Below are positions 32,801-43,114 of a stretch of DNA of 64,000 nucleotides, piece by piece. Source of the DNA: Nannobrachium achirus. Lineage: Eukaryota > Chordata > Actinopteri > Myctophiformes > Myctophidae. The DNA lies in NCBI GenBank assembly GCA_963921795.1, contig OY997661.1:42313466-42377465 (forward strand). Direction: 5' to 3'. The notes beneath the pieces were generated by a model. The model was not told the DNA's origin. It saw only the letters and a list, made by a program, of their open reading frames with translations, and did no database searches. Every line of letters starts with the position of its first letter. Position 1 is the first letter of the stretch. Made by a program: the position numbers and the translations under genes.

Positions 32801-32919
32801 GCAATGAAGCAGGGCGGAGCAGACTGCGGCCCCATCATATCTGGGCCAGCAGGATTAGGTGGGAGGCTCTGCAGATAAACCACCACAGGGGGAGGGGAGG
32901 GCGAAAATGTGTGTGTGGA

Positions 32920-32923
<4 letters not shown>

Positions 32924-33011
<88 letters not shown>

Positions 33012-33024
33012 TGTGCGTGTGTGG

Positions 33025-33075
<51 letters not shown>

Positions 33076-33166
33076 CGTGTGTGGTAGTGTGTGTGTGTGT
33101 GTGTGTGTGCGTGTGCGTGCGTGTGCGTATGCGTGTATGGTAGTGTGTGTGTGTGTGTGTGTATGT
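32924..33166. repeat. Interrupted (TG)n/(CGTG)n microsatellite
   Basis: Long TG repeat with blocks of GCGTGCGT and three TGTGGTAG/TATGGTAG interruptions. Confidence 0.95.
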
Positions 33167-33230
33167 GAGATTGTGCAGAGGAGGTGGGTCAGGCCAGGGT
33201 TCAACCATCAATAAAGACAGGAGTCTGAGC

Positions 33231-33500
33231 CGTCAACATGAATCTGTCCCATATAGCGCCACCATCAGGTTAATTTTTTCAAACACATTTTTGGACACTA
33301 CAGATTCTGCCCTAAAATCACGCAAATCGCTACACAGTATGTCTACACTCATGCCATCAACATGGATCTGTCCCATATAGCGCCACCATCTGGCCGATTC
33401 TTTCAAACACATTTTTGGACACTGCTCCTACACATTTTGCCCTAAAATCACGCTGTGACCTGTCGGTCGCTTATCTCCCGATTAGGGAGTCTTACCGGTA
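33231..33500 (-). repeat. Repeat R2 fragment (two internal modules)
   Basis: Two copies of a ~130-bp module (CCCATATAGCGCCACCATC...ACACATTTTTGGACACT...CCCTAAAATCACGC) followed by the R2 end GGTCGCTTATCTCCCGATTA...GGGAGTCTTACCGGTA. The complete copy is at 52437-53147. Confidence 0.75.
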
Positions 33501-33990
33501 TTGTAGTTAAAGTCTGATCTCAGAAATGCACTTTTACTTTCATCTGATCTACACCCTCACCACCAGAACCATTTTAGGCAAGTGCGCGTGCGCGCGCATG
33601 CGCATATACACACATGTGTTGTGTGATAGACAAAAAAAGAGACAAAAGGACAGTAGTGGTACACGTCTCTTGCTTCCTATGACTGTATGTTCCAGTAAAT
33701 CATTAAAAAATTTGACTTGCTATGTCCATCTATTATCATAATGCATGTTCACTAACATTATCATGTCAGCGTCGATTAGTCTCCAAAGCAATTGTGCTTT
33801 GATGCAAACATGGAAGCTGGAAACCATATAAAAAAGTCTGAGAGGAGAAATGAAGAGCAGGTGCGTTTCCGCACGAGAAGATTAGTTTGCATGAGTTTGC
33901 ATAAAATTGTCCCTGCGCGGAGAGACAGAGAGCGAAAACACATCGTATTGGCCTTCAACTGACCAATTGTTGTTGACCAATAAAATGAAA
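33501..33990. other. Unassigned DNA
   Basis: GCGCGTGCGCG stretch near 33580-33605; no gene supported. Confidence 0.3.
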
Positions 33991-33993
33991 TGT

Positions 33994-34048
<55 letters not shown>

Positions 34049-34080
34049 CGTGCGTGCGTTTGTGCGTGCGTGCGTGCGTG
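33991..34080. repeat. (TG)n/(CGTG)n microsatellite
   Basis: TG run passing into GCGTGCGT units. Confidence 0.95.
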
Positions 34081-34246
34081 TGGATTACCCTCTGTCACCA
34101 TCCCACGGTTCCGTTCGGGGCATGGGAGGCAGTCGTATCCTTGGTTACCGTCGGGAAGCAGGCAGGACAGGGGTTGAAAGTGGGTCAACACTACAGATTA
34201 AGGCTCAGATCTGGACACACATCTCTCTCGTCTTTCTCTCTCTGGC

Positions 34247-34249
<3 letters not shown>

Positions 34250-34324
<75 letters not shown>

Positions 34325-34350
34325 CACACACACACACACGCACGTACGCA

Positions 34351-34382
<32 letters not shown>

Positions 34383-34390
34383 CACACACA

Positions 34391-34422
<32 letters not shown>

Positions 34423-34434
34423 CACACACACACC
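34250..34434. repeat. (CT)n followed by (CA)n/(CGCA)n
   Basis: 70-bp CT tract joined to alternating CACACA and CGCACGCA blocks. Confidence 0.95.
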
Positions 34435-34645
34435 GAAAAACATACAAACAAGTACACAGACAAACAAACCAAACGTCATACAGAATGCCACATTGGATGT
34501 ATGTTTACAGAATAGCCTACTGAACGTCGGCGACACAAAGTGCTGTCCTTTTACCAGCTGATAGACAGTACTACACAGATCCAAATCCGAGCTATTATTG
34601 GAGCGGTGAAAGCGCTCCCAATGAACAGGTATATCCGTGGGTATG

Positions 34646-34649
<4 letters not shown>

Positions 34650-34677
<28 letters not shown>
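34650..34677. repeat. (GGCT)n microsatellite
   Basis: About seven units; the complement of this motif recurs near 46190. Confidence 0.9.
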
Positions 34678-35120
34678 CCTGTCCGTAGCCTGGGCAATAC
34701 CTTGAGTGGCCACACACAACACACTAGTTAAAGGAGGGGCGCTGTTTTGTGCAGGCCAGGCACACTCACCACTCACTCACAGGCACAGTTTACACTCACT
34801 CACTCACTCACTCACATAGGGTACAGCTGCTCAAATTCACCGCTCCACTTCGAACCGAGGTTTGATTTTTTACTATGAGGTGCAACACCTTGGTCTCTCT
34901 GTTAGCCAAGGTTTACCTTCTAACTCAATAACAACAGAATTCTCCCCATGGAATCTATAAAGGTCTATTGATCTAATCACTTTCACCCCTGTATCACTAT
35001 TTTTGAAAAATAAATTTAGTTTAATTTTATTCATGTTCCAAAATAGCAGATCTACAAGCTAACGTTAGCTTGTAAATCAGCTAGCTTTTGCTATTCGTCG
35101 TATGATGAAATATATAGTGC
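34678..35120. other. Spacer with (CACT)n and hairpin copy 11
   Basis: CACT repeats at about 34786-34816; the solo hairpin 35039-35098 lies here outside any MITE I can bound. Confidence 0.4.
35039..35098. repeat. GATCTACAAGC hairpin, copy 11
   Basis: CCAAAATAGCAGATCTACAAG, apex CTAACGTTAG (self-complementary), right arm CTTGTAAATCAGCTAGC. A different apex from all other copies, with no host MITE found. Confidence 0.75.
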
Positions 35121-35124
35121 TTAA

Positions 35125-35332
35125 AGGGGAAGACCACCCATTTTCAATATTGAACAATGTCATTAATATACCTTAGATGACATCACACCGTTGTACTTCA
35201 ATACAAACCCCAAAATCAATCCTCCAGTTCTAGGCAACGCAGAAGGGGAGGAACTTTTTTTCTATTTCCACACAACTCCTCTAAGGTATATTAATGACAT
35301 AGTTCAATATTGAAAATGGGTGGTCTTCCCCT
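35125..35332. mobile_element. TTAA MITE, AGGGGAAGACC family, full copy (208 bp)
   Basis: AGGGGAAGACCACCCATTTT/AAAATGGGTGGTCTTCCCCT terminal repeats, extended to CTTAGA/TCTAAG-like arms; TTAA at 35121-35124 and 35333-35336. Fragments at 1-119 and 36552-36638. Confidence 0.9.
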
Positions 35333-35588
35333 TTAAGTGGTTAAAAAGCCATGGATTATTAGGCTAAAGTATCAGCGGGAGACTGATTATGCTCGATGTC
35401 TTGCGTTTCGAAAATAAAAAAAATAAAACCACCCAGCTCTATTCCACTAATGGACACGCGGACAAGTGGACTTAAGCGTTAAAGCCGAGACAGGCAAGTT
35501 GAGGGCAAAGCTTATGTCCATCAATCAAGTCACACTTATGTCCCTCGTGTCCCACTTATGTCCATCACGTCCCTCTTATGTCCACCAC
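35333..35588. other. Short spacer
   Basis: Contains two early ATGTCCMTC-type units related to the minisatellite at 36011; otherwise nothing seen. Confidence 0.3.
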
Positions 35589-35986
35589 CAGGGACGTGTT
35601 GCCCATTGGGGAAAATCGGGACAACTCCCGAACGGCCGGTTCATTCCCGGCCGGTCGAGGCCGGCCATTAGGAAAAAAAAAAAAAAATGTTGGTCTTCAT
35701 TCCATTTTGGGGGCTGGGCGGCCAACAAAGTAAATCGTCACTGTCGGGCAGAAACCTTGTATCTTTCAAATGTATAAATTTTTTCGCAAAGCAAAGCCCT
35801 GCTTCATCATACAAGGCCGTTGCACAAAAGTAGTGAAAACAGCAGATCTACAAGCACACAACGCCTCGCGGTGCGAGGCGTTGTGTGCTTGTAGATCGTC
35901 TGTTTTCACTAGTTTAGTTCATTTTTAAAATGATAAATACAAAACGAACGGTCTTGGACATACAAGGTTTCCACCCGACAACGACG
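35589..35986. mobile_element. GGGACGTG-family MITE carrying ATCGTCACTGTCGGG element
   Basis: Left CAGGGACGTGTTGCCCATTG, ACGGCCGGTTCATTCCC, then the nested ATCGTCACTGTCGGG element from 35734 with hairpin copy 12, ending ACAACGACG. The right end of the outer element is missing. Confidence 0.7.
35833..35909. repeat. GATCTACAAGC hairpin, copy 12
   Basis: Apex CAACGCCTCGC/GCGAGGCGTTG is perfect; outer stem GTGAAAACAG/CTGTTTTCAC shows the C-G version. Confidence 0.9.
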
Positions 35987-36010
35987 TTATGTCCCTCGTG
36001 TCCCACTTAT

Positions 36011-36225
36011 ATGTCCATCACGTCCCTCTTATGTCCATCACGTCCCTCTTATGTCCATCACAGCCCAGTTACAGTATGTCCATCACGTCCCTCTTATGTC
36101 CATCACAGCCCAGTTACAGTATGTCCATCACGTCCCTCTTATGTCCATCACAGCCCAGTTACAGTATGTCCATCACGTCCCTCTTATGTCCATCACAGCC
36201 CAGTTACAGTATGTCCATCAGGTAT
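36011..36225. repeat. 45-bp minisatellite, >4 units
   Basis: ATGTCCATCACGTCCCTCTT starts at 36031, 36076, 36121, 36166 and (partial) 36211. The period is a multiple of three, hence long but meaningless frames. Confidence 0.95.
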
Positions 36226-36551
36226 CAAAGTTCTGAGTGTGCTGCCCGGTCGCCACAGATGACCTATGGGGCTGTTAAGTATGACATCATTTTGTAGGCA
36301 GAGGAGAATTTCTGCCCCCAGTTTCCGTGAATCTTTTTACTATTTTTACTATTTACACATTTTTCTTTTCTTTGTTGTTGAAAGGAAAGTGTTAGAATTA
36401 TACTTTAGTCGTTATCGTTGTCTCGGATCTGTTGAAAATAGCGAGGGAGGCAGATTCTCTCTGCCTACAAAATGATGTCACGGCTTAAAAGCCCCATGAT
36501 GACTAGTGGTGGAAAAAGTATTCAAATGTAAAACATTTGAGTGCTTTTTGA
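36226..36551. other. Unassigned DNA with hAT remnant
   Basis: 36240-36500 contains GATGACCTATGGGGC... and a near-inverted AGCCCCATGATGA around 36490, perhaps an old inverted repeat (GCAGAGGAGAATTTCTGCC/GGCAGATTCTCTCTGCC). 36508-36545 is a piece of the AAGTA-rich hAT MITE. Confidence 0.4.
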
Positions 36552-36638
36552 CAACACAGAAGAGGGGGAACTTTTTTTTAACTCTTCTAAGGTATATTAA
36601 TGACATAGTTCAATATTGAAAATGGGTGGTCTTCCCCT
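36552..36638. repeat. TTAA MITE fragment (AGGGGAAGACC family)
   Basis: Right half of the 35125-35332 element, ending GGTCTTCCCCT followed by TTAA. Confidence 0.85.
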
Positions 36639-36761
36639 TTAAGTTCATAAATTTAACATGAGTATATAACTAAATGCGTTTGAAATTAATTCATAATGTT
36701 ACATTTCAGGATTCCAATTAAAAAATAACAAATAATAATTCAGGATTCCAATTCAAAAGCT

Positions 36762-36892
36762 GCGATGCGTTTTGAGCTTGTAGATCTGCTATTTTTGCTT
36801 CTTATTGCAATATGCAATGCGGCCCTCTGGAGTGAAGGTGGAAATATAGTGGCCATCATCAAATTTGCCCACCCCTGACGTAAATGAAAAGA
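36762..36892. repeat. Hairpin right arm plus hAT-end fragment
   Basis: TGAGCTTGTAGATCTGCTAT without its left arm, then a hAT-like end (TTTGCCCACCCCTG) by 36882. The break is at the hairpin apex. Confidence 0.6.
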
Positions 36893-37326
36893 CAGTTTTT
36901 TAGAACCCAGGCAGGGATTTCTATTAGGGATGTCATTAAAATAATCTTCTAAAAATCTTCTTCACATGACTGATGTTTGTAAAGAGTGATCCCACAAAGA
37001 CAGCAGGATTAATGAGTTTAAAGAGTAGAACTGTATAAGGGGAATCCTGGACTTTCCGTTCCATAAACCGCAATCAGAGAAGGCGTGTGTTTCTGTGGCA
37101 ATGATGGTCTCCTCTTGTTCAGTGGGTGTGAGAAATGAAGAGTGCTGGTTGGCTGTATAGGATCCATAATAAATGAATTGATTGAAGAAGCCTTGAAAGG
37201 TTCATCACGAACACGCATGGTTTGGGTTTCGCCAATCCCAGCTTGATTGTTCTTGATCCCCCAAATAGAAATCAGCTGTTGTGGAGCCTGGCTATCCAGA
37301 AAAATGCCACATCTGGCTAGATCTAA
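36893..37326. other. Unassigned DNA
   Basis: No gene or repeat recognised. Confidence 0.3.
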
Positions 37327-37790
37327 AGGACAACTTTAGTTTTTTACAACAAGGGTATAACATATTTTAGATTGTAATTAGCGAAAAGAAAAAGTGAGTG
37401 TTAAAATGTTTTAATTTGCTTCGTTCTATTGTTTTATCGCGTTTGTTGTGCTAAAATGTGGGGCATACGTACGCATGGGGGCATGCGTACAAGTGGCTAA
37501 ATATGTCTTTTTAGACACAATAAGCCAGCAGTTTCTTTGCAATTTACAGTAACACTTCTAGCCCCCATAAGTCACATCAAACCATGAAAGGTTGCGTTGT
37601 ATCTTGGGAATGGGCTTATTCTGTGTAGAATGACATATTTAGCCACTTTTACGCATGCCCCCAACCACTGAAATAAGAATCTCTAAAACAATAGAAAGAA
37701 GTAAATGAAAAAACTTTAACACTCATCTTTTATATTCTTTAATTACAATCTAAAATATGAACCCTTGTTGTAAAAAACTAAAGTTGTCCT
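37327..37790. mobile_element. Palindromic TTAA-type MITE, 464 bp
   Basis: AGGACAACTTTAGTTTTTTA/TAAAAAACTAAAGTTGTCCT ends; arms of ~150 bp include TTTTAGATTGTAATTA and AAGTGGCTAAATATG. TTAA at right (37791-37794), CTAA at left. Confidence 0.85.
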
Positions 37791-37841
37791 TTAAGTTCAA
37801 GACATTTTGAGCCAGATTTCTGGAATACGCATCATGTAGAG

Positions 37842-38157
37842 CAGGGGTCTACTGTCTTCAACCCTTAGTTGAGAGAGAGATGAAGCAGGGACCCCCACAA
37901 CCTTTTCGTAGATTCCATTTCTTTTTTACAGCAAAATCATCAGTGTATTTTGGATTCATGTCAATTTGTGTTTTCTTGTAGATCTGCTATTTTTGGCTGA
38001 AGTTTTCAGAATATGGACGTCAGGGTTCAAGTGGTTAATATATAAGAAAGAAGAAAAGAAAAAAAAAAACGTTTCTATCACACAAAGATTTAGAGGACCC
38101 CCCGTAGTAACTCTGAGGACCCCCTAGGGGTCCCGGACCCCCTGTTGAAGACCCCTG
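37842..38157. mobile_element. hAT MITE, CAGGGGTCT...CTTCAAC family
   Basis: CAGGGGTCT...GAAGACCCCTG with exact TSD ATGTAGAG (37834-37841, 38158-38165). The hairpin is represented only by its right arm at 37976-37998 (CTTGTAGATCTGCTATTTTT). Confidence 0.9.
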
Positions 38158-38165
38158 ATGTAGAG

Positions 38166-38473
38166 GGACATTCTTTGGCTGCCAGAGATGATGATGGGTC
38201 AACAATTGCAACAAAGGAATGAATATATAGGCCTATATTTGTTCCATTTTCTTCAGGTACTCATGGTGCTCATTTGAATGCATCCTTCTTGAAAATACAT
38301 TTTAGTTTCTTGGATCTCTGCAAACTCACATGCTTACAACTGATAAAATCACTAACTATCAATGTTATGTTATCTGGTGTTTTATATGTTGCTATGGGGA
38401 CAAAAGTACAATATTTCTGTTTGAAATGTAGCGGAGTGAAAGTCATGAGCTTGCAAAAACTCAAAATATGTAC
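38166..38473. other. Unassigned AT-rich DNA
   Basis: No gene or repeat recognised. Confidence 0.3.
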
Positions 38474-38477
38474 TTAA

Positions 38478-38676
38478 AGAACGACTTTGCCACTTTTCAA
38501 CCTATCTTCATATAATAGGTCCTCAATAATGTTCATAATAAAATAGCACAAAGAAATTCTACTTGGTCCAGGTCTCTTAGTTAAGTCTTTTTAGTTAAAA
38601 AATGATGCTATTTTATCATGAACATTAGTGAGGACCAATTATATGAAGAGAGGTTGAAAAGTGGTGAAGTCGTCCT
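38478..38676. mobile_element. Palindromic TTAA-type MITE, 199 bp
   Basis: GACTTTGCCACTTTTCAACC/GGTTGAAAAGTGGTGAAGTC arms, also ATAATAGGTCCTCA and TGAGGACC-like blocks; TTAA left, TTGA right. Confidence 0.85.
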
Positions 38677-38710
38677 TTGAGTACTGCACTCAAGTAAATG
38701 TAGTGTCCAC

Positions 38711-39261
38711 CAGGGACGTGCTGGCCATTGGGAAAAGCGGGACAACTCCCGAACGGCCGGTTCATTCCCGTCCGGTCCAGGCCGGCCATTTGGAAAAAAA
38801 TACAAATAAAATGTCGGCCTTCGTTCCATTTTTGGGGCTGGGCGGCCAACAAAGTAAATCATCACTGTCGGGCAGAAACCTTGTATCTCCAAGTTTCAAA
38901 TTCATACATTTTTTCGCAAAGCAAAGCCCTGCTTCATCATACAAGGCCGTTGCACAAAAGTAGTGAAAACACTACTTTTGTTCGCGGTGCGAGGCGTTGT
39001 GTGCTTGTAGATCGGCTGTTTTCACTAGTTGAAATCATTTTTAAAATGATAAATACAAAACAAACGGTTTTGGACATACAAGGTTTCCACCCGACAACGA
39101 CGAAATATAACTCATGCACAGTAATTGGCCCACTGGCTTGTCACTTGTCATGATCTGAAATGGCAGCGCTATAGAGAGAGATCTCACTCTATATAGCGTG
39201 CAATGAGGGCCTCTCCAACTCTTTTTCCCGGGCTGAATCAGGGGCCCAGCACGTCCCTAGA
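38711..39261. mobile_element. GGGACGTGCTGG-family MITE with nested ATC(G)TCACTGTCGGG element
   Basis: CAGGGACGTGCTGGCCATTG...GGGCCCAGCACGTCCCTAG; flanks GTGTCCAC/CTGTCCAC (7 of 8). The nested element 38861-39102 holds a damaged hairpin (right arm 38985-39028). The outer element is itself inserted in an AAGTA-rich hAT remnant. Confidence 0.75.
38985..39028. repeat. GATCTACAAGC hairpin, damaged copy
   Basis: GCGAGGCGTTGTGTGCTTG then TAGATCGGCTGTTTTCAC; the left arm has been replaced by ACACTACTTTTGTTC. Confidence 0.75.
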
Positions 39262-39413
39262 CTGTCCACCACTGGTCTCTTCCATTGTGACCACGTCTGA
39301 GGACATGAGAGGACTGTAATGGCCTCATTACTGAGGGGACAACCGCATTTTGGCTTCCCTCCATGTCGCTGTAATGAGAGTAGGCAGGCGTCCATGGCAC
39401 AGCTAGGCCTGTC

Positions 39414-39640
39414 ACAATTATTACATAATCACCTAATCACAATTACAAGATAATCGAAATGATTTCGCATAATCGTCTTAATCGTTGGCATGTCGAAAAA
39501 GGTTCACACATTCTCAAAAGTATTCAAAGAATTGTGGAAATTGCAGATCCACAAGCTCACAATGCATCGGATTATGAGCTTGTAGATCAGCTATTTCCAC
39601 TATTTTGAATATTTTTCAAAGAATAAAGTTATTAAATGTA
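39414..39640. repeat. TAGGGCTGTCAC-family MITE, partial copy
   Basis: Begins TAGGCCTGTCACAATTATTA with TCGCATAATCGTC and TAATCG repeats, as at 55811-56064. Includes a hairpin at 39536. The far end is not clear. Confidence 0.7.
39536..39602. repeat. GATCTACAAGC hairpin, G-C outer-stem version
   Basis: GTGGAAATTGCAGATCCAC..., apex CTCACAATGCATCGGATTATGAG, right arm CTATTTCCAC: the A-T pair of other copies is G-C here. Confidence 0.85.
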
Positions 39641-40225
39641 TTATGTTATAATGTTGTAATATAATACTAATGTAATAGTCTGTAGCAAATAATTCCATCT
39701 GAATAGAGATATTTAACAATTCTTTTAACAAAAGAAATCACTTAATTCACACACCCTTGTACACTGAAGATTTCACTGTGTACACTACACATACATTATG
39801 TCCACACATTCTCCAGATGTTGAAGTGGAAAATTCCAGAGGATCATAAACTCTAAATATAGCTTATTATGCATACAATATACAATATACTGTATATTGAA
39901 TGTGTTGTGTATGCATGTAAATTATAATTATTACTGAGGGCTATTTTCCCCACAATATTAGCATTTTAAAGTAGGTCAGTGATTCTAACCTAGTTCCACA
40001 TTTATTTTTATATAACCAGAGCTCATTTATTTTATAGTTGCATCAGCTAAAACCCATGTTATAACATGCATACATTAAAGTCTAACACAAGAGTCACAGA
40101 CGAGGTGTGGAAGAGTCCGTCTCTGTCACACATGTATGACAAAGGGCTCAGAGTATAGACTATAGCTTCAGTACTTTCATAATGATTTGCATACTGTGAC
40201 GCTTGGCCAGCAAGCACTGCAGTGT
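39641..40225. other. AT-rich unassigned DNA
   Basis: No gene supported. Confidence 0.3.
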
Positions 40226-40276
40226 GTGTGTGCGTGCGTGTGCGTGCGTGCGTGTGCGTGCGTGCGCGTGCGCGAG
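40226..40276. repeat. (GCGTGC)n-type microsatellite
   Basis: Alternating purine-pyrimidine TGTGCGTGCG tract. Confidence 0.9.
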
Positions 40277-40487
40277 ATGGTGGAAAGTGCCAGAGTGCAC
40301 CGCATCTCATCTTCTGGACAAGTCCTTAATCTGTGTGATCCATGGGCGGATTATGATGGGGTGTGAGTGGGGGATGGAGGGCACATGGGGGTGTCACTGC
40401 ACTTGAGATTCATAACTGAGTTTGGACAGGGGGGTGGGGGGTGCACCGGGGGTGTTTTTGTTTTTGCATGTCATGTGTTGTACTTTG

Positions 40488-40489
<2 letters not shown>

Positions 40490-40562
<73 letters not shown>
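40490..40562. repeat. (TG)n microsatellite
   Basis: About 36 TG units, directly abutting a MITE insertion. Confidence 0.95.
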
Positions 40563-40565
<3 letters not shown>

Positions 40566-40979
40566 GGGCGTGGCACCAAATTCTGGGCCCTGGGTACAAC
40601 GATTCACTGCGGGCCCCCCATGAATGTTCTTCAAAGGGGGAGGGGGTTTAACCCATTTAGACTGGGAACGCATTATTTTGTGCTTTAAATATTGAAAAAT
40701 AGCAGATATACCAGCTCACGCTGCGAGCTTGTAGATCTGCTATTTTCGAAACATCGGGAACGTTTGGGCAAGTCTTTGAACATTTCAAATCCTTCTAAGG
40801 TTTTTTGAAAAATCCATGTTTCTATGTCAGTGGTGCTCAAACGTTTTCATGTGAAGGACCCCCAAAATTATATGTATTTGGCCATGGACCCCCATCTCAA
40901 AATATTTAGTTACAAATGTTTGCTTAAAAATTACACAAAAATACATTAACCCTCAGTCCTCTCCCCGTAACACCCCTGT
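40563..40979 (+). mobile_element. MITE, CAGGGGTGTC family, copy D (inserted in TG repeat)
   Basis: CAGGGGCGTGGCACCAAATT...CCGTAACACCCCTG; (TG)n lies on both sides, so it appears inserted in the microsatellite. One hairpin. Confidence 0.8.
40687..40748. repeat. GATCTACAAGC hairpin in MITE copy D
   Basis: AAAAATAGCAGATATACC, short apex CTCACGCTGCGAG, right arm CTTGTAGATCTGCTATTTTC. Confidence 0.85.
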
Positions 40980-41545
40980 GTATGTGTGTGCTCCAGTGCG
41001 TGTGCATGTACATGTGCCGCTGTGCGTGTGTGCATGTGTATGCGTGCGTGTGTGGGGGTTCATGTGTGTGTGGAGAGCACTGTGGCCATGCTGCAACCAC
41101 AAAGGAACACTTTGTCTTCCTGCATATCTTATCAACAGAGAGAATAAGATTCCGTCCATCCGTCATTGGCTGTACGCATGTGAACAGGGTTCAATTCCCC
41201 ATTGACAAACACTGACACCAAATGAATAACGTCGATTCTTATATGAATCGTCAGCACATTATTAGCCTGAAAGCCCTGCATACTTTGTCGACATGCTGTG
41301 AACGAGTAGATCTGTTCTTTTATTAAAAAGAAATTGAACTTGTTTCAAAATGTTTCGCCTGCCCCAAAGTATGGGTGTCAGGGTGGAAGTGGTTAAAATG
41401 ACGGAGTCCCACACCCCTGAGTATGGCAGAGCAAAATGGCCTCTGTGAATATGGTCAATTACCAGATAATTGGCCAAATCCCGGGTAGGACGGTAAACAT
41501 ATGGTTTTCATCTTTAATGTTAACCCCAAAGTACACTGTGCAAGT
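40980..41545. other. TG-rich, then unassigned DNA
   Basis: GT/GCGT-rich to about 41080. A very decayed hairpin-like GTAGATCTG is near 41306. No gene. Confidence 0.35.
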
Positions 41546-41800
41546 CAGGGGTTCTCAACTTTTTCAGGCCGCGACCCCCAAAATAATCTTATTTGAACAG
41601 GGGACCCCCCACCCTGACGAACGAAGTGGAGTTGGAAGAGTTGAGGCATTACATTTCACGGTTCTATTGTGAAAATAGCTAATCTACATGCTCACAACAC
41701 CGTTGTGAGCATGTAGATCGGCTATTTTCACAATTTATGTCTGTAATATTTGACAATTTGTTCAAATTGTTAATTTTAGAGGTATTAAAAAGGTCTTAAC
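41546..41800. repeat. hAT MITE, CAGTGGTTCTCAACC family, partial
   Basis: CAGGGGTTCTCAACTTTTTCAGGC, then the body with an intact hairpin (41667-41734) and GTAATATTTGACAATTTG; the right end is missing. Confidence 0.8.
41667..41734. repeat. GATCTACAAGC hairpin in hAT copy
   Basis: TGTGAAAATAGCTAATCTAC, apex CTCACAACACCGTTGTGAG, right GTAGATCGGCTATTTTCACA. The outer stem extends into TGTG/CACA of the host. Confidence 0.9.
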
Positions 41801-42569
41801 CCATTTAGTGCTCCAGACATGAAAGGGTTAAAAGTCCAAGCTGCCGGCCGCCTGCTCCGTCCACGGCCAGTCTCTTATTTTGAAGGCCGGAAGTAGATCA
41901 AGCTCACAATTCCTACTTGACGATCTTTACGATTCACCCGGAAGTAGTTCTTGTCCAGATGTAAACAGGAGTGGAAGATGGATCCCTTTATACTTTTGCT
42001 ATTTTAGCGAGAATCCAATGCCAACTTTTTGGCAGAAAATGGACTATAAAGATGAGAAAGACCGTTGGCTTCCATGTTATGGGCACACTATTGTGTGCAC
42101 GTGGATGCGCGATGATGATGAATCGGCGAGTTCACCCGTGCCAGCACTTTCCAACGGACGGTACGTAGCCCTTGCCAGCTTTACTGTATATACAGTAAAT
42201 ATCGCGAGTATACGCGGGATCGGCACTGTAGATACCTTTTAATATTTTGCGAGTATTCGCGGGATCGGCTACAAATGAGAAGTCCTTAAATTGTCACTTT
42301 AGAAATGTGCAGATACACTTAAACCAGACCTGGGCATTGTACTCTGAACGGCCCTTATAGGGTTAATGGCACGTTACAAAATAAACACACTTTCTAATTT
42401 TACCTCATGCATGGACTAAAATGAATTTCTTTTATTTTGAAGTTTTCTATTCACATACATATGCAAAGCGTACATCCGTGTGCGTGATCATTGGATGTTG
42501 TCTCAATAACAAGCAGGTGTTTAGACTCGTCACACGTCAAGACGACCTGCCTTACCTTACCCATAAAGA
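41801..42569. other. Unassigned DNA
   Basis: A 120-codon open frame at 41880-42242 shows no recognisable domain. The ATTTTGCGAGTATTCGCGGG and ATCGCGAGTATACGCGGG phrases near 42200-42260 are a local repeat, so a repeat origin is more likely than a gene. Confidence 0.3.
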
Positions 42570-42673
42570 ATGGCTAAAGTGGCTAAAAAAAGAAAAGTCG
42601 ATGCCGAATGCCGGGTTTTCAACAAGGAGGTAAAGCTGTATGTTTAGTTTGCCGCGAGCACATCTTGCAGGGA
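42570..42673 (+). pseudogene. hAT-like transposase N-terminus, internally deleted
   Basis: Reads MAKVAKKRKVDAECRVF.., then after a deletion KAVCLVCREHI. From memory this is the start of the hAT-derived proteins of the GTF2IRD2/EPM2AIP1/ZBED-like group: a basic KKRKVD nuclear signal followed by a BED-type zinc finger with the CLVC cysteines. About 30 residues of the finger are missing, and a MITE (42674-43076) interrupts the rest. Dead fragment. Confidence 0.7.
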
Positions 42674-43076
42674 CAGTGATGTCATTACGTGCGCATCCCG
42701 CATCAAAAACTCATTCAAGTCACCCAGGGACTCATTCATGTCATGGTCCTGGGGTCCCGGGGATGCGCCTCCATTGGAGTCCATGTTAAAATAATTTACC
42801 GCGTCGCGGTAAAAGAAAAAAAAAAAATTCCACAGACACCACCATTGTTCATGGGTGAAAGCATCCTACTTTACCCTACATTAACACAAATAAAATCCAC
42901 GTAGAAAGTCTTAAACAGGCGATAGAAACGTCAATGTTTTGATTCCACCGACGTCCGACAACATTTTGCGCGCGTAAACTTTATATTGAGGACTCATAAA
43001 AATGTTCTGGGACCCATTTGAATGACCACCTGTGGGTCCTGGGACCCATTACATTGAAAACCTAGTAACATCACTG
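42674..43076. mobile_element. MITE with CAGTGATGT ends and 6-bp TSD, copy 1
   Basis: CAGTGATGTCATTACGT...ACCTAGTAACATCACTG flanked by CAGGGA on both sides (42668-42673, 43077-43082). Shares GGGATGCGCCTCCATTGGAG with the second copy at 54351-55028. No hAT 8-bp duplication. Confidence 0.85.
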
Positions 43077-43114
43077 CAGGGAGCACTGTCTTTTGGCCCG
43101 GCCCTACACAATAT

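Noticed and set aside
32510-32878. 122-codon methionine-rich frame
   Set aside because: Produced by a 42-bp minisatellite whose period is a multiple of three.
36011-36225. CRISPR-like array
   Set aside because: Contiguous 45-bp tandem units without unique spacers, in a vertebrate genome.
41880-42242. 120-codon frame
   Set aside because: No recognisable domain, and it overlaps local repeated GCGAGTATNCGCGGG phrases; not supported as a gene.
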